From Collinsella sp. (GTDB lineage Bacteria > Actinomycetota > Coriobacteriia > Coriobacteriales > Coriobacteriaceae): DNA of 50,192 nucleotides. The stretch is from assembly GCA_019414465.1 (NCBI GenBank), contig DXLY01000002.1:11748-61939 (forward strand), read 5' to 3'. Shown piece by piece: positions 26,629 through 35,349 of the stretch (its first letter is position 1; the number at the start of each line of letters is the position of its first letter). The notes under the pieces were generated by a model. That model was not told the DNA's origin, ran no database searches, and saw only the letters and a list, made by a program, of their open reading frames with translations. The position numbers and the translations under genes are program-made.

Positions 26629-26690
26629 CAATCTTGCTTTCTAATTAATCAAGAATCAGTATAATTTTGATTAGCTAGAGAGCAAGATTG
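26629..26690 (+). promoter_or_regulatory. 24-nt inverted repeat enclosing the -10 box of the ATPase gene
   Basis: Arms 26629-26652 and 26667-26690 match at 20 of 24 positions. The 14-nt loop contains TATAAT (26660-26665). The right arm ends just before the GGAGA ribosome-binding site and the ATG at 26698. This AT-rich block stands out from its GC-rich surroundings. It is either a repressor operator over the promoter or a hairpin that would mask the start. Confidence 0.7.
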
Positions 26691-26697
26691 GAGAATC

Positions 26698-28050
26698 ATG
26701 GCATTCAACGACTTGATCGCCCAGAAAATAAAGGACTTTGAACAGCAGGGGGTTCCGCAGGTCTTTGAGCGAGACCTTGATCTGGGAAACCCACAGGAGC
26801 CAAAGCGCGACAACATCGTAAATGTGGTTGTGGGAGCCCGCCGTTGTGGAAAGACGTATCGCCTGTATCAGGAGATGCAGCGGCTTCAGGGCCGGGGCGT
26901 CGAGCTTGACCGGATGCTTTACTTCAATTTTGAGGATGAGCGCTTGCGCCCGTATGAGCCATCGCTGCTGGCGGACGTGCTCGACACGTTCTATGCGCTG
27001 TATCCTGTTGCTCGAACCGAGGGCGCTTACATTTTCTTTGACGAGATCCAGGAAATTCCCGAATGGGGTGCGTTTCTGCGGCGTGTAGTCGATACGGAGA
27101 AAGCGACCGTCTATGTGACGGGATCTTCTTCTAAGATGCTGTCCTCAGAGCTTAAGAGCGAGTTCAGGGGTCGTTCTCTTATACGGGAACTTTTTCCGTT
27201 GAGTTTTTCGGAATACGTTCGATATAAGACGGGGAACGTTTTCGAGCCAGATGCGACCTTTTCCCCAAGCGATGCAGCGCTGCTTCGACATCATCTGATC
27301 GGATATCTTGAACGAGGGGGATTCATCGCGACGCTTGAGCAGACGCCTGCAGACGCGATTCAGCTGCTACAGGAATATGCTTCGCGAACGGTCGCTATGG
27401 ACGTCGTTGAGCGTTACGACGTCAAGAACCCTCGCTTGGCATCGCTGTTCCTAACGCGGTGTATGGCATCTTCGGGACGAGAGCTGTCGGTGAACAAAGT
27501 GTACAACGAGTTCAAGAGCAGGCAGATACCCGTCAGTCGTAATTCGCTCAGCGACTTACTTGAGTATTATGAGGACGCCTACCTGCTGTTCTCTGTGCCG
27601 GAGTTCACGCGTTCACTGGCAAATAACATGCGGTCTGCGTCTAAGGTCTACGCTGTCGATCCTGCGATGTTTGGAGCATTCTCTCCCGCATCAGCATTGG
27701 ACCAGGGCCAGAGGCTCGAGACCGCAGTGTTCAACGCGCTAAGAAGAAGGACTCCCGCGGTGAGGATCGGATCGGTCTGCCGCCTGCTGATCAAAGAGAA
27801 GAGCAAAAGCCATGAGGTGGACTTTGTGGCTGGGGACGCACTTCTCATGCGGGCTTATAGCCTGATTCAGGTGAGTGTGGATATGGCAAGTGAGAAAACG
27901 CGCGAGCGCGAAATTGCCGCGCTTGATGCCTCGATGGCCCAGTTCGATCTTGGCGAGTCGGCAATCGTTACCATGGATGAGCAGGCCGATATTCCATGCG
28001 AACACGGTGTGGTACACGTTGTGCCCGCATGGAAGTGGCTCCTTGCCTAA
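26698..28050 (+). CDS. AAA_14/DUF4143-type ATPase
   Basis: 450 residues. An AAA+ ATPase domain has Walker A GARRCGKT (about 46-53), Walker B YIFFDEIQE and sensor VTGSSSKML. A winged-helix-like middle follows (ELSVNKVYNEFKSRQIPVSR). The C-terminal DUF4143 nuclease-like domain has VDPAMFGAF and HEVDFVAG resembling the PD-(D/E)XK core. These ATPases are widespread, often mobile and orphaned; their role is unknown. Preceded by an unusual inverted repeat around the promoter. Less GC-rich than its neighbours, which hints at horizontal acquisition. Confidence 0.88.
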   Translation: MAFNDLIAQKIKDFEQQGVPQVFERDLDLGNPQEPKRDNIVNVVVGARRCGKTYRLYQEMQRLQGRGVELDRMLYFNFEDERLRPYEPSLLADVLDTFYALYPVARTEGAYIFFDEIQEIPEWGAFLRRVVDTEKATVYVTGSSSKMLSSELKSEFRGRSLIRELFPLSFSEYVRYKTGNVFEPDATFSPSDAALLRHHLIGYLERGGFIATLEQTPADAIQLLQEYASRTVAMDVVERYDVKNPRLASLFLTRCMASSGRELSVNKVYNEFKSRQIPVSRNSLSDLLEYYEDAYLLFSVPEFTRSLANNMRSASKVYAVDPAMFGAFSPASALDQGQRLETAVFNALRRRTPAVRIGSVCRLLIKEKSKSHEVDFVAGDALLMRAYSLIQVSVDMASEKTREREIAALDASMAQFDLGESAIVTMDEQADIPCEHGVVHVVPAWKWLLA

Positions 28051-28065
28051 TCATCTACGGATCGT

Positions 28066-28090
28066 GGGGCCAGGACATCCTGGCCCCTTC
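28066..28090. terminator. Hairpin between convergent genes
   Basis: A 9-bp perfect stem GGGGCCAGG/CCTGGCCCC with a 4-nt loop, followed by TTC. It lies between the ends of the ATPase gene and the leftward 28123 gene. Confidence 0.6.
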
Positions 28091-28122
28091 ATCACGGTTG
28101 GGGAGCACCATGATGCGCCCGG

Positions 28123-29616
28123 CTAGTCTTGGGCCTTGATGCTCGGCATCAGAATCTGGGCGAGGTAGTCGGTCTCGAGTTTGGTCGTGGCGTCTGCCTT
28201 GCCGTCTTTACCGACCAGGTCGTTTTTGATCTGGCTGTATGTGTAGCGGTTGCCGGTCGTGAGCTCGACAAGCTCAATCGCCGTATCCATGGGGTAGGTC
28301 GACACGGGGTTCTGCGTGCGCCCGTTGATGATTTGCGGGATCACATACGGATAGACAGGGCCGCTGGCGTAGACGGTGTAGCCGTTGCCTAGGTTGACCG
28401 TGCCCAAAACCGTATCGCCGTCGTCGGGCGTAAAGGTCTCGCCGTCGCGCACGGCGACAAGCGTCACGATTGGCGTATTGGCGTCATCGCCCAGATAGAT
28501 GCACAGCGTGCTGCCATTTTGCCAGGTAGCAACCTTACCGTACCACTCGACGGGGATATCGAGCTGATACAGATCCGTCGCCTTATGCCGAGCATCGGCA
28601 TCGCGCGCGGCCTGCGCTTCGCTCGCGTTCACGGCGTTAGCGGCGGCATCACGGCGAGCGGTTGCCGCCTGCTGAAGTATCTTGGCGGCTGCGGCAGAGC
28701 TACAACCGCCCTCCTCGGCATATTTGGCCGCGGCATCGATCTGGTCGTCGGTCACCGTGTCTGCCGAAGGTACCTTAAGCTTAAAGGATGCCTGAGCGCT
28801 CAGGTCCTGCCCGTCGCTCTTTACGCTGACCTGCGCCTTGGTGGTCGGCACGGTGTAAATGGTACCGTCGGCTGCGATGGGGGACCCAGCGATGGAGAGC
28901 GTATAGTCACCGGGCAGCAGCTTGATGCCGCGACCGTGCTCGTCAACGTAGAGTGTTTCGCTCACAGAAGAGCCGTCGGAGTCCTGGCCACTCACCTGCA
29001 CGGGGATCTTTGAGCCGGTGGAGCAGTCGAGCCCTGCGGCATGTACGCCAATTTGCACCGACATCATGGTATGGGCGTTTGCGGCAACCACGGCAGCCTG
29101 CTCTTGCTGATATCCGTTCCAGGCAGCATAGCCTGCGCCGCCGGCGACGAGCGCGACGGCCACAACGCCAGCAACCATCAGGTTGCGGCGCTTGGGCGGC
29201 ATCTTACGATGACGAACCTCGGCCTCATGTGCCGAGGGAACGGACGGCAGGGGAATATCGCCCATAGCGATGGTCTCGTCCACGGCAGGCGCGGAGCCTA
29301 AGCCAGGGAGCTCGCGGGTCAGCGAATCTTCGGCCGGCAAGCTGTCGAGCAAGATGGTTTCCTCGCTCGTGTCGGATTCGGGCTGGTCGTCGCCCTTGCT
29401 GTCGTCCTCTTCGGCTTCGGCTTCGGTTTCGTCAGGAGCGTCTTTGGCGTCGCCGTCTTCGTCCTCGGTGCCTTCGCGCGCTCCGCCCTGCGTGTCGACG
29501 GCCGAATCGCTAAACGAGAGCTCGTCTAGCGCGATCTGGTCTAGGCTCTCCAGGGCCTCGGCGCATGCTTCTGCATCTTGGGCCGCATCCTCTTGGTCCA
29601 TTGTCTCATCTTTCAT
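28123..29616 (-). CDS. Membrane-anchored protein with acidic cytoplasmic tail, function unknown
   Basis: 497 residues from the ATG at 29616, preceded by GGGGG; a 21-codon upstream extension reads as non-coding. The N-terminal 130 residues are strongly acidic and disordered. A basic stop (PPKRRN) precedes one membrane segment (about 148-170, LMVAGVVAVALVAGGAGYAA). The remaining 320 residues are extracytoplasmic with DEHGRGIKLLPGDYTLSIAG and an Ala-rich helix. This resembles the layout of actinobacterial signalling or envelope proteins but matches none known to me. Monocistronic. Confidence 0.75.
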   Translation of the reverse strand: MKDETMDQEDAAQDAEACAEALESLDQIALDELSFSDSAVDTQGGAREGTEDEDGDAKDAPDETEAEAEEDDSKGDDQPESDTSEETILLDSLPAEDSLTRELPGLGSAPAVDETIAMGDIPLPSVPSAHEAEVRHRKMPPKRRNLMVAGVVAVALVAGGAGYAAWNGYQQEQAAVVAANAHTMMSVQIGVHAAGLDCSTGSKIPVQVSGQDSDGSSVSETLYVDEHGRGIKLLPGDYTLSIAGSPIAADGTIYTVPTTKAQVSVKSDGQDLSAQASFKLKVPSADTVTDDQIDAAAKYAEEGGCSSAAAAKILQQAATARRDAAANAVNASEAQAARDADARHKATDLYQLDIPVEWYGKVATWQNGSTLCIYLGDDANTPIVTLVAVRDGETFTPDDGDTVLGTVNLGNGYTVYASGPVYPYVIPQIINGRTQNPVSTYPMDTAIELVELTTGNRYTYSQIKNDLVGKDGKADATTKLETDYLAQILMPSIKAQD

Positions 29617-29737
29617 ATATCCCCCAAGCTCAATATCGGGACAACACTGTACCCAAAAATGGAGCCATATAAAGCGCATGCGAAATATAAGATCCGATTT
29701 AACCCGAGCGCATCGTTCAGCCGCATCCTCGCGGCAG

Positions 29738-29778
29738 CAAAAGGCCCCCGGAACGCGAACGAATCACATTCCGGGGGC
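29738..29778 (-). terminator. Terminator downstream of the DUF5692-like gene
   Basis: A perfect 10-bp stem GCCCCCGGAA/TTCCGGGGGC with a 15-nt loop, followed on the minus strand by CTTTTG. It lies about 70 bases after the stop of the DUF5692-like gene. Confidence 0.85.
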
Positions 29779-29849
29779 TCTACAATGCGTTGAGTTGCGC
29801 GGAGCCGGCTATGCTGCTTCGTGCTCAAGCGATGTCTGCGCCAGGCGCG

Positions 29850-30857
29850 TTACTCGGCGTACGCGTAATCAACCTTGGCGCGGCGAGCGGTAGCCTTCTC
29901 CCAATCGCTGGTGCCCTCAAAGACATCCTGCTTGTAGGGATTGCGGCCGAGCTTCTTGGCGCGGTAGGCGATGTAGATGATCGCGGCGACGTTGGCGATC
30001 AGCGCGGCAATCGAGACCGCGGTAGCGGCGCCGGGGTCGAGCGTGGAGTGGGTCACAAAGATGGACTCCTCCTGGAAGTACGGGAACACCTGGGCAAACA
30101 TGCACCAAATAGCAAGCGTAAAGGCGCGGTTCTGGATCCAGCCGCCCTTGTTCCAGATAAAGGCGGCGACGGTGGGCGCCAGCAGCAGCGCAAAGCCGCA
30201 GAACCAGGAGTGGGTGGGCAGGCAGTTGTAGGTGTAGCAGAAGTTCCAGATATCGTAGGCGATGATGTAGACCCAGGTCATATCGGGCCACAGCATGTCG
30301 GTCTGATCCTCGGAGGCGTAGACGCTCCACCAACCGGTCATGCAGAAGATGTTGATGATACCGGCGATGCCGTTGAACACGTTGTTCCAGCCGGCCAGCT
30401 GCGTGGCGCCCTCGGAGGTGACCCAAGTGGACTGGCCCAGGACAAAGAAGTGATAGGCGCTCTCAAAGTCGGACACGACGGCGATCATGATGTTGATGGC
30501 GACGATCACAAACGGCCACGCGCGGAACCAATGCGCCTTGCCGATCTTTCCCCACTGGTACTTAATGGCAATGAAGCCCCAGCAACCGGCGAGCGCCGCG
30601 TATACCTTGGCGTAGTGGAACCAGCTGTTCTGGTACACATGGGTGGGGTTGGTGAGCGCCCACTCGGCACCCTGTGAGACGCCGATGGTGATGGCGACGC
30701 AGTAGATGGTCATGGCCAGCGGAGCCACGCCAAAGATGATTGCCGCGCCCAGCTTGGTGCGGCGGCCGACTTCGTTGAGCACGATCAGGCCAATAAAGAC
30801 CATGGCCCAGCCGGCCCAGTGGATAAGGGTATCGCTACCCCAAACATCGAACAGCAT
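29850..30857 (-). CDS. DUF5692-like polytopic membrane protein
   Basis: 335 residues with about eight hydrophobic segments and many tryptophans (WGSDTLIHWAGWAMVF, TGWWSVYASED, YNCLPTHSWFCGFALLLAP). It ends in a basic and acidic cytoplasmic tail. I recognise the pattern of the DUF5692 family; its function is not known. It is encoded 63 bases after the TetR gene on the same strand, so TetR probably controls it together with the divergent oxidoreductase. A transporter or membrane partner for redox chemistry is possible but unproven. Confidence 0.75.
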   Translation of the reverse strand: MLFDVWGSDTLIHWAGWAMVFIGLIVLNEVGRRTKLGAAIIFGVAPLAMTIYCVAITIGVSQGAEWALTNPTHVYQNSWFHYAKVYAALAGCWGFIAIKYQWGKIGKAHWFRAWPFVIVAINIMIAVVSDFESAYHFFVLGQSTWVTSEGATQLAGWNNVFNGIAGIINIFCMTGWWSVYASEDQTDMLWPDMTWVYIIAYDIWNFCYTYNCLPTHSWFCGFALLLAPTVAAFIWNKGGWIQNRAFTLAIWCMFAQVFPYFQEESIFVTHSTLDPGAATAVSIAALIANVAAIIYIAYRAKKLGRNPYKQDVFEGTSDWEKATARRAKVDYAYAE

Positions 30858-30920
30858 GCTGCTCTCCTTTCACACGCCCGCGGCCCCTCTTCTGATCGCG
30901 GGCAGTTTGGCCAAATGTCG

Positions 30921-31583
30921 TCAGTTCTGGGGCTTGCGCTCCGGATACTTGGCGGTATAGCCCTCGATGTGGAGTGTCGAGGCGATGATTTCCTTGACCG
31001 TTTCGTCGGGCACATCGGGGTGCGTGCGGATATACATCAACAACCCCATGATGAGGGTGTAGAACGTCTCGTAGACATGGTCGATGCGTAGCTCATGATG
31101 GGCGACAAAATCCACTACGGTGGTGTCGCAGATATACTGCGCCACGCGCTGGACCACGTTGTGCAAAAAGCCGCCGTAGAGCGCGCCGCTGCTCGAGGTA
31201 AGCGTGCTCGGCAGCTCGTGGCCGCTCACGACCAGGCGCTTAAAGAGCGGAGCAACGGTGTCGAGTGCGCCTTCGATGTCGCCAACCGTGCGGCTGGCGT
31301 TCCACTGCTCGAGCTCGGCGATAAAGCCGTCGATTGCCTCGTCCATAACGGCGGTGACGGCGGCATCCATATCGGCAAAGTAGTGGTAGAACAATGAACG
31401 CGTGCAGCCGGCTCGCTTGGTCACGGCCGATACCGATAGGTGGGACACGCCCAGCTCGGAGCTTACGGTGCGCACGGCATCGAGGATCTCGCGACGGCGT
31501 TCGTCGCCCGTCAGGCGCTTTGCCGCGCTATCGGATGCGGGGACGGCATCGACCACAGAGGTACCTGCTGTGTTGTTGCCCAT
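30921..31583 (-). CDS. TetR-family transcriptional regulator
   Basis: 220 residues. The N-terminal helix-turn-helix (about 27-75) includes RRREILDAVRTVSSELG, VSAVTKRAGCTRSLFYHYFAD, the typical TetR signature. The C-terminal ligand-binding region has no identifiable ligand. Divergent from the Fe-S/FAD oxidoreductase and upstream of the DUF5692-like gene. Two TTGAC-N5-GTCAA palindromes in the intergenic region are the likely operators. Confidence 0.93.
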   Translation of the reverse strand: MGNNTAGTSVVDAVPASDSAAKRLTGDERRREILDAVRTVSSELGVSHLSVSAVTKRAGCTRSLFYHYFADMDAAVTAVMDEAIDGFIAELEQWNASRTVGDIEGALDTVAPLFKRLVVSGHELPSTLTSSSGALYGGFLHNVVQRVAQYICDTTVVDFVAHHELRIDHVYETFYTLIMGLLMYIRTHPDVPDETVKEIIASTLHIEGYTAKYPERKPQN

Positions 31584-31641
31584 GTTTTGCCGCCTTTCAT
31601 CCTCTTTTGCCTGACCGTTCGCCTAACAGTCTTGAATATTG

Positions 31642-31679
31642 TTGACGGTTCGTCAATACTATTTTTGACACAATGTCAA
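31642..31679. promoter_or_regulatory. Two TTGAC-N5-GTCAA palindromes, candidate TetR operators
   Basis: Site 1 is 31642-31656 and site 2 is 31665-31679. Each has perfect 5-bp arms and a 5-nt spacer, with centres 23 bases apart. They lie between the divergent TetR gene and the oxidoreductase gene, as expected for a TetR repressor that controls both directions. Confidence 0.8.
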
Positions 31680-31771
31680 CAATGGCGGGTGAACGGCATG
31701 GGGCATGCCCGGCCTGCAAAAAAAGAGGGGCGCTGCGGCCTCGTCGGGCTGTGGCAAGAGAAGGGACAACC

Positions 31772-34549
31772 ATGATTCTCAACGGACCGGGGATTAGCTA
31801 CACCGAGCCCGACATCGGTTCGGAGTTCGTGCCGCCGCTGCCGGAGCATCCGCGCGAGGCCATCGTCAAGCTGTGCGAGCACTGCACCAACCGTCTGCTG
31901 CATCGCGACGAGCTGTTGGGCTACGAGTACTGGTCGTTTGCCGAGGCCGCGACCGACGAGCAGGCCGAAGTGCTCTGCAAGATGAAGATGCGCCGTCCCT
32001 ATACGCTGCCCGAGATGGCCAAGCTCACCGGCATGCCCGAGACCCAGATCGAGAAGATGCTCGACGACATGAGCTACACGGGTCTGCTCGAGTACAACTG
32101 GGAAAACCCCGAGCGCGCCAAGCAGTGGGTGCTGCCCATGCTGGTGCCGGGTTCCGCCGAGTTCCTTAACATGCGCGTGAGCCAGCTCGAGGAGCATCCG
32201 GTCTATGCCAAGTTCTTTGAGCAGGCGTCCAAGGGACCGCTGTCCAAGGCCACGCCGATGGTGCCGCCCGGTGGTGCCGGCATCGGCATGCATGTCATTC
32301 CGGTCGAGAAGGCTATCGATGCCGCGAGCACGTCGGTGCCTATTGAGCATATCGAGCACTGGCTCGACAAATACGAGGGTAAGTATGCCGCCAGCACCTG
32401 CAGCTGCCGCGCGAGCCGTCGCGTGATGGGTGAGGGCTGCGCCGACGACCCCGCCGACTGGTGCATTGCCGTGGGCGATATGGCCGACTATGTGGTTGAG
32501 ACCGACCGCGGCCATTATGTAACGCGCGACGAGGTCTACGACATCCTGCGCCAGGCCGAGGACAACGGCTTTGTGCACCAGATCACCAACATCGACGGCG
32601 AGAACAAGATCTTCGCCATCTGCAACTGCAACGTCAACGTGTGCTACGCCCTGCGCACCTCGCAGCTGTTCAACACGCCCAACCTGTCGCGCTCGGCCTA
32701 TGTCGCCAAGGTCGAGAAGGACAAGTGCGTGGCCTGCGGTCGCTGCGTTGAGGTGTGTCCGGCCGGCGCCGCCAAGCTGGGCCAGAAGCTCTGCAGCAAA
32801 AAGGCGGGCGGACAGGTGCCCGAGTATCCGCGCCAGGAGCTGCCCGATGCCACCAAGTGGGACCACACCAAGTGGTCGCCCAACTACCGCAACGACAACC
32901 GCATCGAGACGCATGAGTCCGGCACCGCTCCCTGCAAGACGGCCTGCCCCGCGCACGTTGCCGTTCAGGGCTATTTGAAGCTCGCGGCTCAGGGTCGCTA
33001 TGACGAGGCCCTAGCACTCATTAAGCGCGAGAACCCGCTGCCCGCTATCTGCGGTCGTGTGTGCAACCGCCGCTGTGAGGATGCCTGCACCCGCGGTCGT
33101 GTGGACGCCGCCGTGGCCATCGACGAGGTCAAGAAGTTCATCGCCCAGCGCGATCTGGATGCCGCGACCCGCTACGTCCCGCCCGTGGTTACGCCGACGC
33201 GCGCTGGCGGCTTCGATCAGAAGATCGCCATCATCGGTGCCGGTCCGGCCGGCCTGTCCTGCGCTTTCTATCTGGCCGAGAAGGGCTACAAGCCCGTCGT
33301 GTTCGAGAAGAACGAGCGCCCGGGCGGCATGCTCACCTACGGCATTCCCAGCTTTAAGCTGCAGAAGGACGTCATTGAGGCCGAGGTCGAGGTCATTCGC
33401 CTGATGGGTGCCGAGTTCCGCTATGGCGTGGAAGTCGGTCGCGACGTGACGCTCGACGAGCTGCGCGCGCAGGGCTTTAAGGCCTTCTACGTTGCCATTG
33501 GCTGCCAGGGCGGCCGCCTTGCCGGCATTCCGGGCGAGGATGCCGAGGACGTGACCGTGGCCGTCGACTTCCTTCGCGAGGTTAACAGCGGCAAGATCGA
33601 TACCCTGTCCGGCCGCACCATTGTAGTGGGCGGCGGCAACGTGGCCATCGACGTTGCCCGCAACGCCTGCCGTCTGGGCTCTGAGCATGTTGAGATGTTC
33701 TGCCTGGAGAGCGAGGCCCAGATGCCCGCCAGCGAGGAGGAGCGTCGCGAGGCCGTTGAGGACGGCGCTCACATCAGCTGCGGCTGGGGCCCCAAGGAGA
33801 TTCACCTGGACGAGGCCGGTCGTGTGTGCAGTATCACCTTCAAGCGCTGCACGCGCGTCTTTGACGACGAGGGCCGTTTTGCGCCCGAGTACGACGAGAA
33901 CGATCTGCGCCGTGTCGATGCCGACCGTGTCGTCATGTCGATTGGCCAGTCCATTGTGTGGGGCGACCTGCTGGCTGGCTCCAAGGTGGAGCTCGGCCGC
34001 GGCCAGGGTGCCCTTGCCGATCCCCAGACTTACCAGACCGCCGAACCCGACATCTTTGTGGGCGGCGACGTCTACACCGGCCCCAGCTTTGCCATCGACG
34101 CTATCGCCGCCGGCCACGAGGCCGCGGTGTCCATCCATCGCTTTGTGCAGCCGGGCTCCACGCTCACCATCGGCCGCAATCAGCGCCGCTACACCGCGCT
34201 CGACCGCGACGACGTTGTGCTCGAGAGCTACGACAACGCGAGCCGCGAGGTTGCGCATGTGGACCGCGAACGCGAGAAGGCTGCGCCGTTTAGCGAGTAT
34301 GTTGAGACCTTTACCGAGGAGCAGGTGCGCGCCGAGACCGCCCGCTGCCTGGGCTGCGGCGCCTCGATCGTCGACCCCAACAAGTGCATCGGCTGCGGCC
34401 TGTGCACCACCAAGTGCGCGTTTGACGCCATCCATCTGTATCGCGACCGCCCCGAGTGCTCCACGATGGTCAAATACGAGCAAAAGCTCCCAAGCCTCGG
34501 CAAGTATGCGCTCAAGCGCGCCATCAAGATTAAGTTTGGTCGCAAGTAA
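31772..34549 (+). CDS. Multidomain Fe-S/FAD oxidoreductase (GltD-like core)
   Basis: 925 residues from the ATG at 31772, preceded by AGAAGGG. The N-terminal module (about 1-300) has CEHC, a winged-helix-like segment (PYTLPEMAKLTGMPETQIEK) and several Cys clusters (CSCRAS, CNCNVNVC). A [4Fe-4S] motif CVACGRCVEVCP follows. A GltD-type module comes next, with its own CKTACPAH and CGRVCNRRCEDAC cysteines, FAD motif IIGAGPAGLSCAF and NAD(P) motif VVGGGNVAIDVARNA. A C-terminal ferredoxin-like CLGCG...CIGCGLCTTKCA ends the protein. This suits electron transfer between NAD(P)H and ferredoxin. The substrate is unknown. Probably cotranscribed with hypA and controlled by TetR. Confidence 0.9.
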   Translation: MILNGPGISYTEPDIGSEFVPPLPEHPREAIVKLCEHCTNRLLHRDELLGYEYWSFAEAATDEQAEVLCKMKMRRPYTLPEMAKLTGMPETQIEKMLDDMSYTGLLEYNWENPERAKQWVLPMLVPGSAEFLNMRVSQLEEHPVYAKFFEQASKGPLSKATPMVPPGGAGIGMHVIPVEKAIDAASTSVPIEHIEHWLDKYEGKYAASTCSCRASRRVMGEGCADDPADWCIAVGDMADYVVETDRGHYVTRDEVYDILRQAEDNGFVHQITNIDGENKIFAICNCNVNVCYALRTSQLFNTPNLSRSAYVAKVEKDKCVACGRCVEVCPAGAAKLGQKLCSKKAGGQVPEYPRQELPDATKWDHTKWSPNYRNDNRIETHESGTAPCKTACPAHVAVQGYLKLAAQGRYDEALALIKRENPLPAICGRVCNRRCEDACTRGRVDAAVAIDEVKKFIAQRDLDAATRYVPPVVTPTRAGGFDQKIAIIGAGPAGLSCAFYLAEKGYKPVVFEKNERPGGMLTYGIPSFKLQKDVIEAEVEVIRLMGAEFRYGVEVGRDVTLDELRAQGFKAFYVAIGCQGGRLAGIPGEDAEDVTVAVDFLREVNSGKIDTLSGRTIVVGGGNVAIDVARNACRLGSEHVEMFCLESEAQMPASEEERREAVEDGAHISCGWGPKEIHLDEAGRVCSITFKRCTRVFDDEGRFAPEYDENDLRRVDADRVVMSIGQSIVWGDLLAGSKVELGRGQGALADPQTYQTAEPDIFVGGDVYTGPSFAIDAIAAGHEAAVSIHRFVQPGSTLTIGRNQRRYTALDRDDVVLESYDNASREVAHVDREREKAAPFSEYVETFTEEQVRAETARCLGCGASIVDPNKCIGCGLCTTKCAFDAIHLYRDRPECSTMVKYEQKLPSLGKYALKRAIKIKFGRK

Positions 34550-34583
34550 GCAGCCATAACGGGAACGACGGAAGGAATTAAAA

Positions 34584-35012
34584 GTGCACGAGCTCGGAAT
34601 CGTCTATCACATCATTCGCGATGTCGAGAATGTGGCGCGCGCTCATGGCGTGCGTCGCGTTTCGAGCGTGACGTTGCTACTGGGCGAGGTCTCGGGCGTC
34701 GTTCCCGACTTGCTGCTCGACGCTTGGCGCTGGGCAGCAGATAAAAAGCCTATCGCGCAGGGCGCGGAGCTTATCGTGGAGCTCGTCGAGGCCGTTACAC
34801 ATTGCGAGGCGTGCGGCCGCGACTACGCGACGGTCGAGCACGGCAAGACCTGTCCCCATTGCGGTAGCGGAGAGACATACCTGCTACAGGGCCAGGAGGT
34901 CATGATCAAGCAGGTTGAGACCCCCGACGAGGACCCGGCAGACACTGCCTCCGACGGCCCCTCTGACGCCCCCAACGCCGTTGACGCGGCCAACCCCCTC
35001 CACATCGCCTAA
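34584..35012 (+). CDS. hypA: HypA, nickel insertion protein for hydrogenase
   Basis: 142 residues starting at GTG 34584 (MHELGIVYHIIRDVENVAR). Met1-His2-Glu3 forms the usual nickel site. The zinc site is CEACG and CPHCG (about residues 74 to 94). A 30-residue acidic, Ala/Asp/Pro-rich C-terminal tail is extra to the family. GGAAGG lies ten bases ahead. HypA hands nickel to hydrogenase with HypB, which is not in this window. It is 34 bases after the oxidoreductase gene and about 30 kb from the other hyp genes. Confidence 0.94.
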   Translation: MHELGIVYHIIRDVENVARAHGVRRVSSVTLLLGEVSGVVPDLLLDAWRWAADKKPIAQGAELIVELVEAVTHCEACGRDYATVEHGKTCPHCGSGETYLLQGQEVMIKQVETPDEDPADTASDGPSDAPNAVDAANPLHIA

Positions 35013-35075
35013 CATCCAATGACTACATGGGCTAGAGTTCTAAACATATTTGCTTCGGTTAGTCAAGTCATGTCT

Positions 35076-35279
35076 GTTTAAACAAAATGGCGGCACGCAG
35101 ACGCATTGGGATCCACCTAAAAGCGGTCTTAACGAACAGTGCACCTTTATATGTCTTTGAAAGCAATCGGAAAATCACGTTTTAGCAGGCAATGAGCTGT
35201 AAATCAGCAATGTAATCAATTTGTAACAAACTTAGACGTTTAAACAAATAATCCAACCTTTTGCGAATTTAGCTATAAT
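35076..35279 (+). promoter_or_regulatory. man operon promoter region with repeated GTTTAAAC palindromes
   Basis: The 337-base gap before manX is AT-rich and has no gene. GTTTAAACAAA occurs twice (35076-35086 and 35238-35248), and TATAAT at 35274-35279 is a good -10; no strong -35 was seen. The two palindromes are candidate operators for a sugar-responsive regulator. No regulator gene is adjacent. Confidence 0.55.
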
Positions 35280-35349
35280 TCCACAATCCAAACAGGTATA
35301 CTCCTTTCATGTCGTGTAGGAAATACGTAGACAAAAAGGAGGTTATGTG

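Noticed and set aside
26698..28050. Toxin-antitoxin or phage-defence system centred on the ATPase
   Set aside because: No partner gene is adjacent; the family alone is not evidence of defence.
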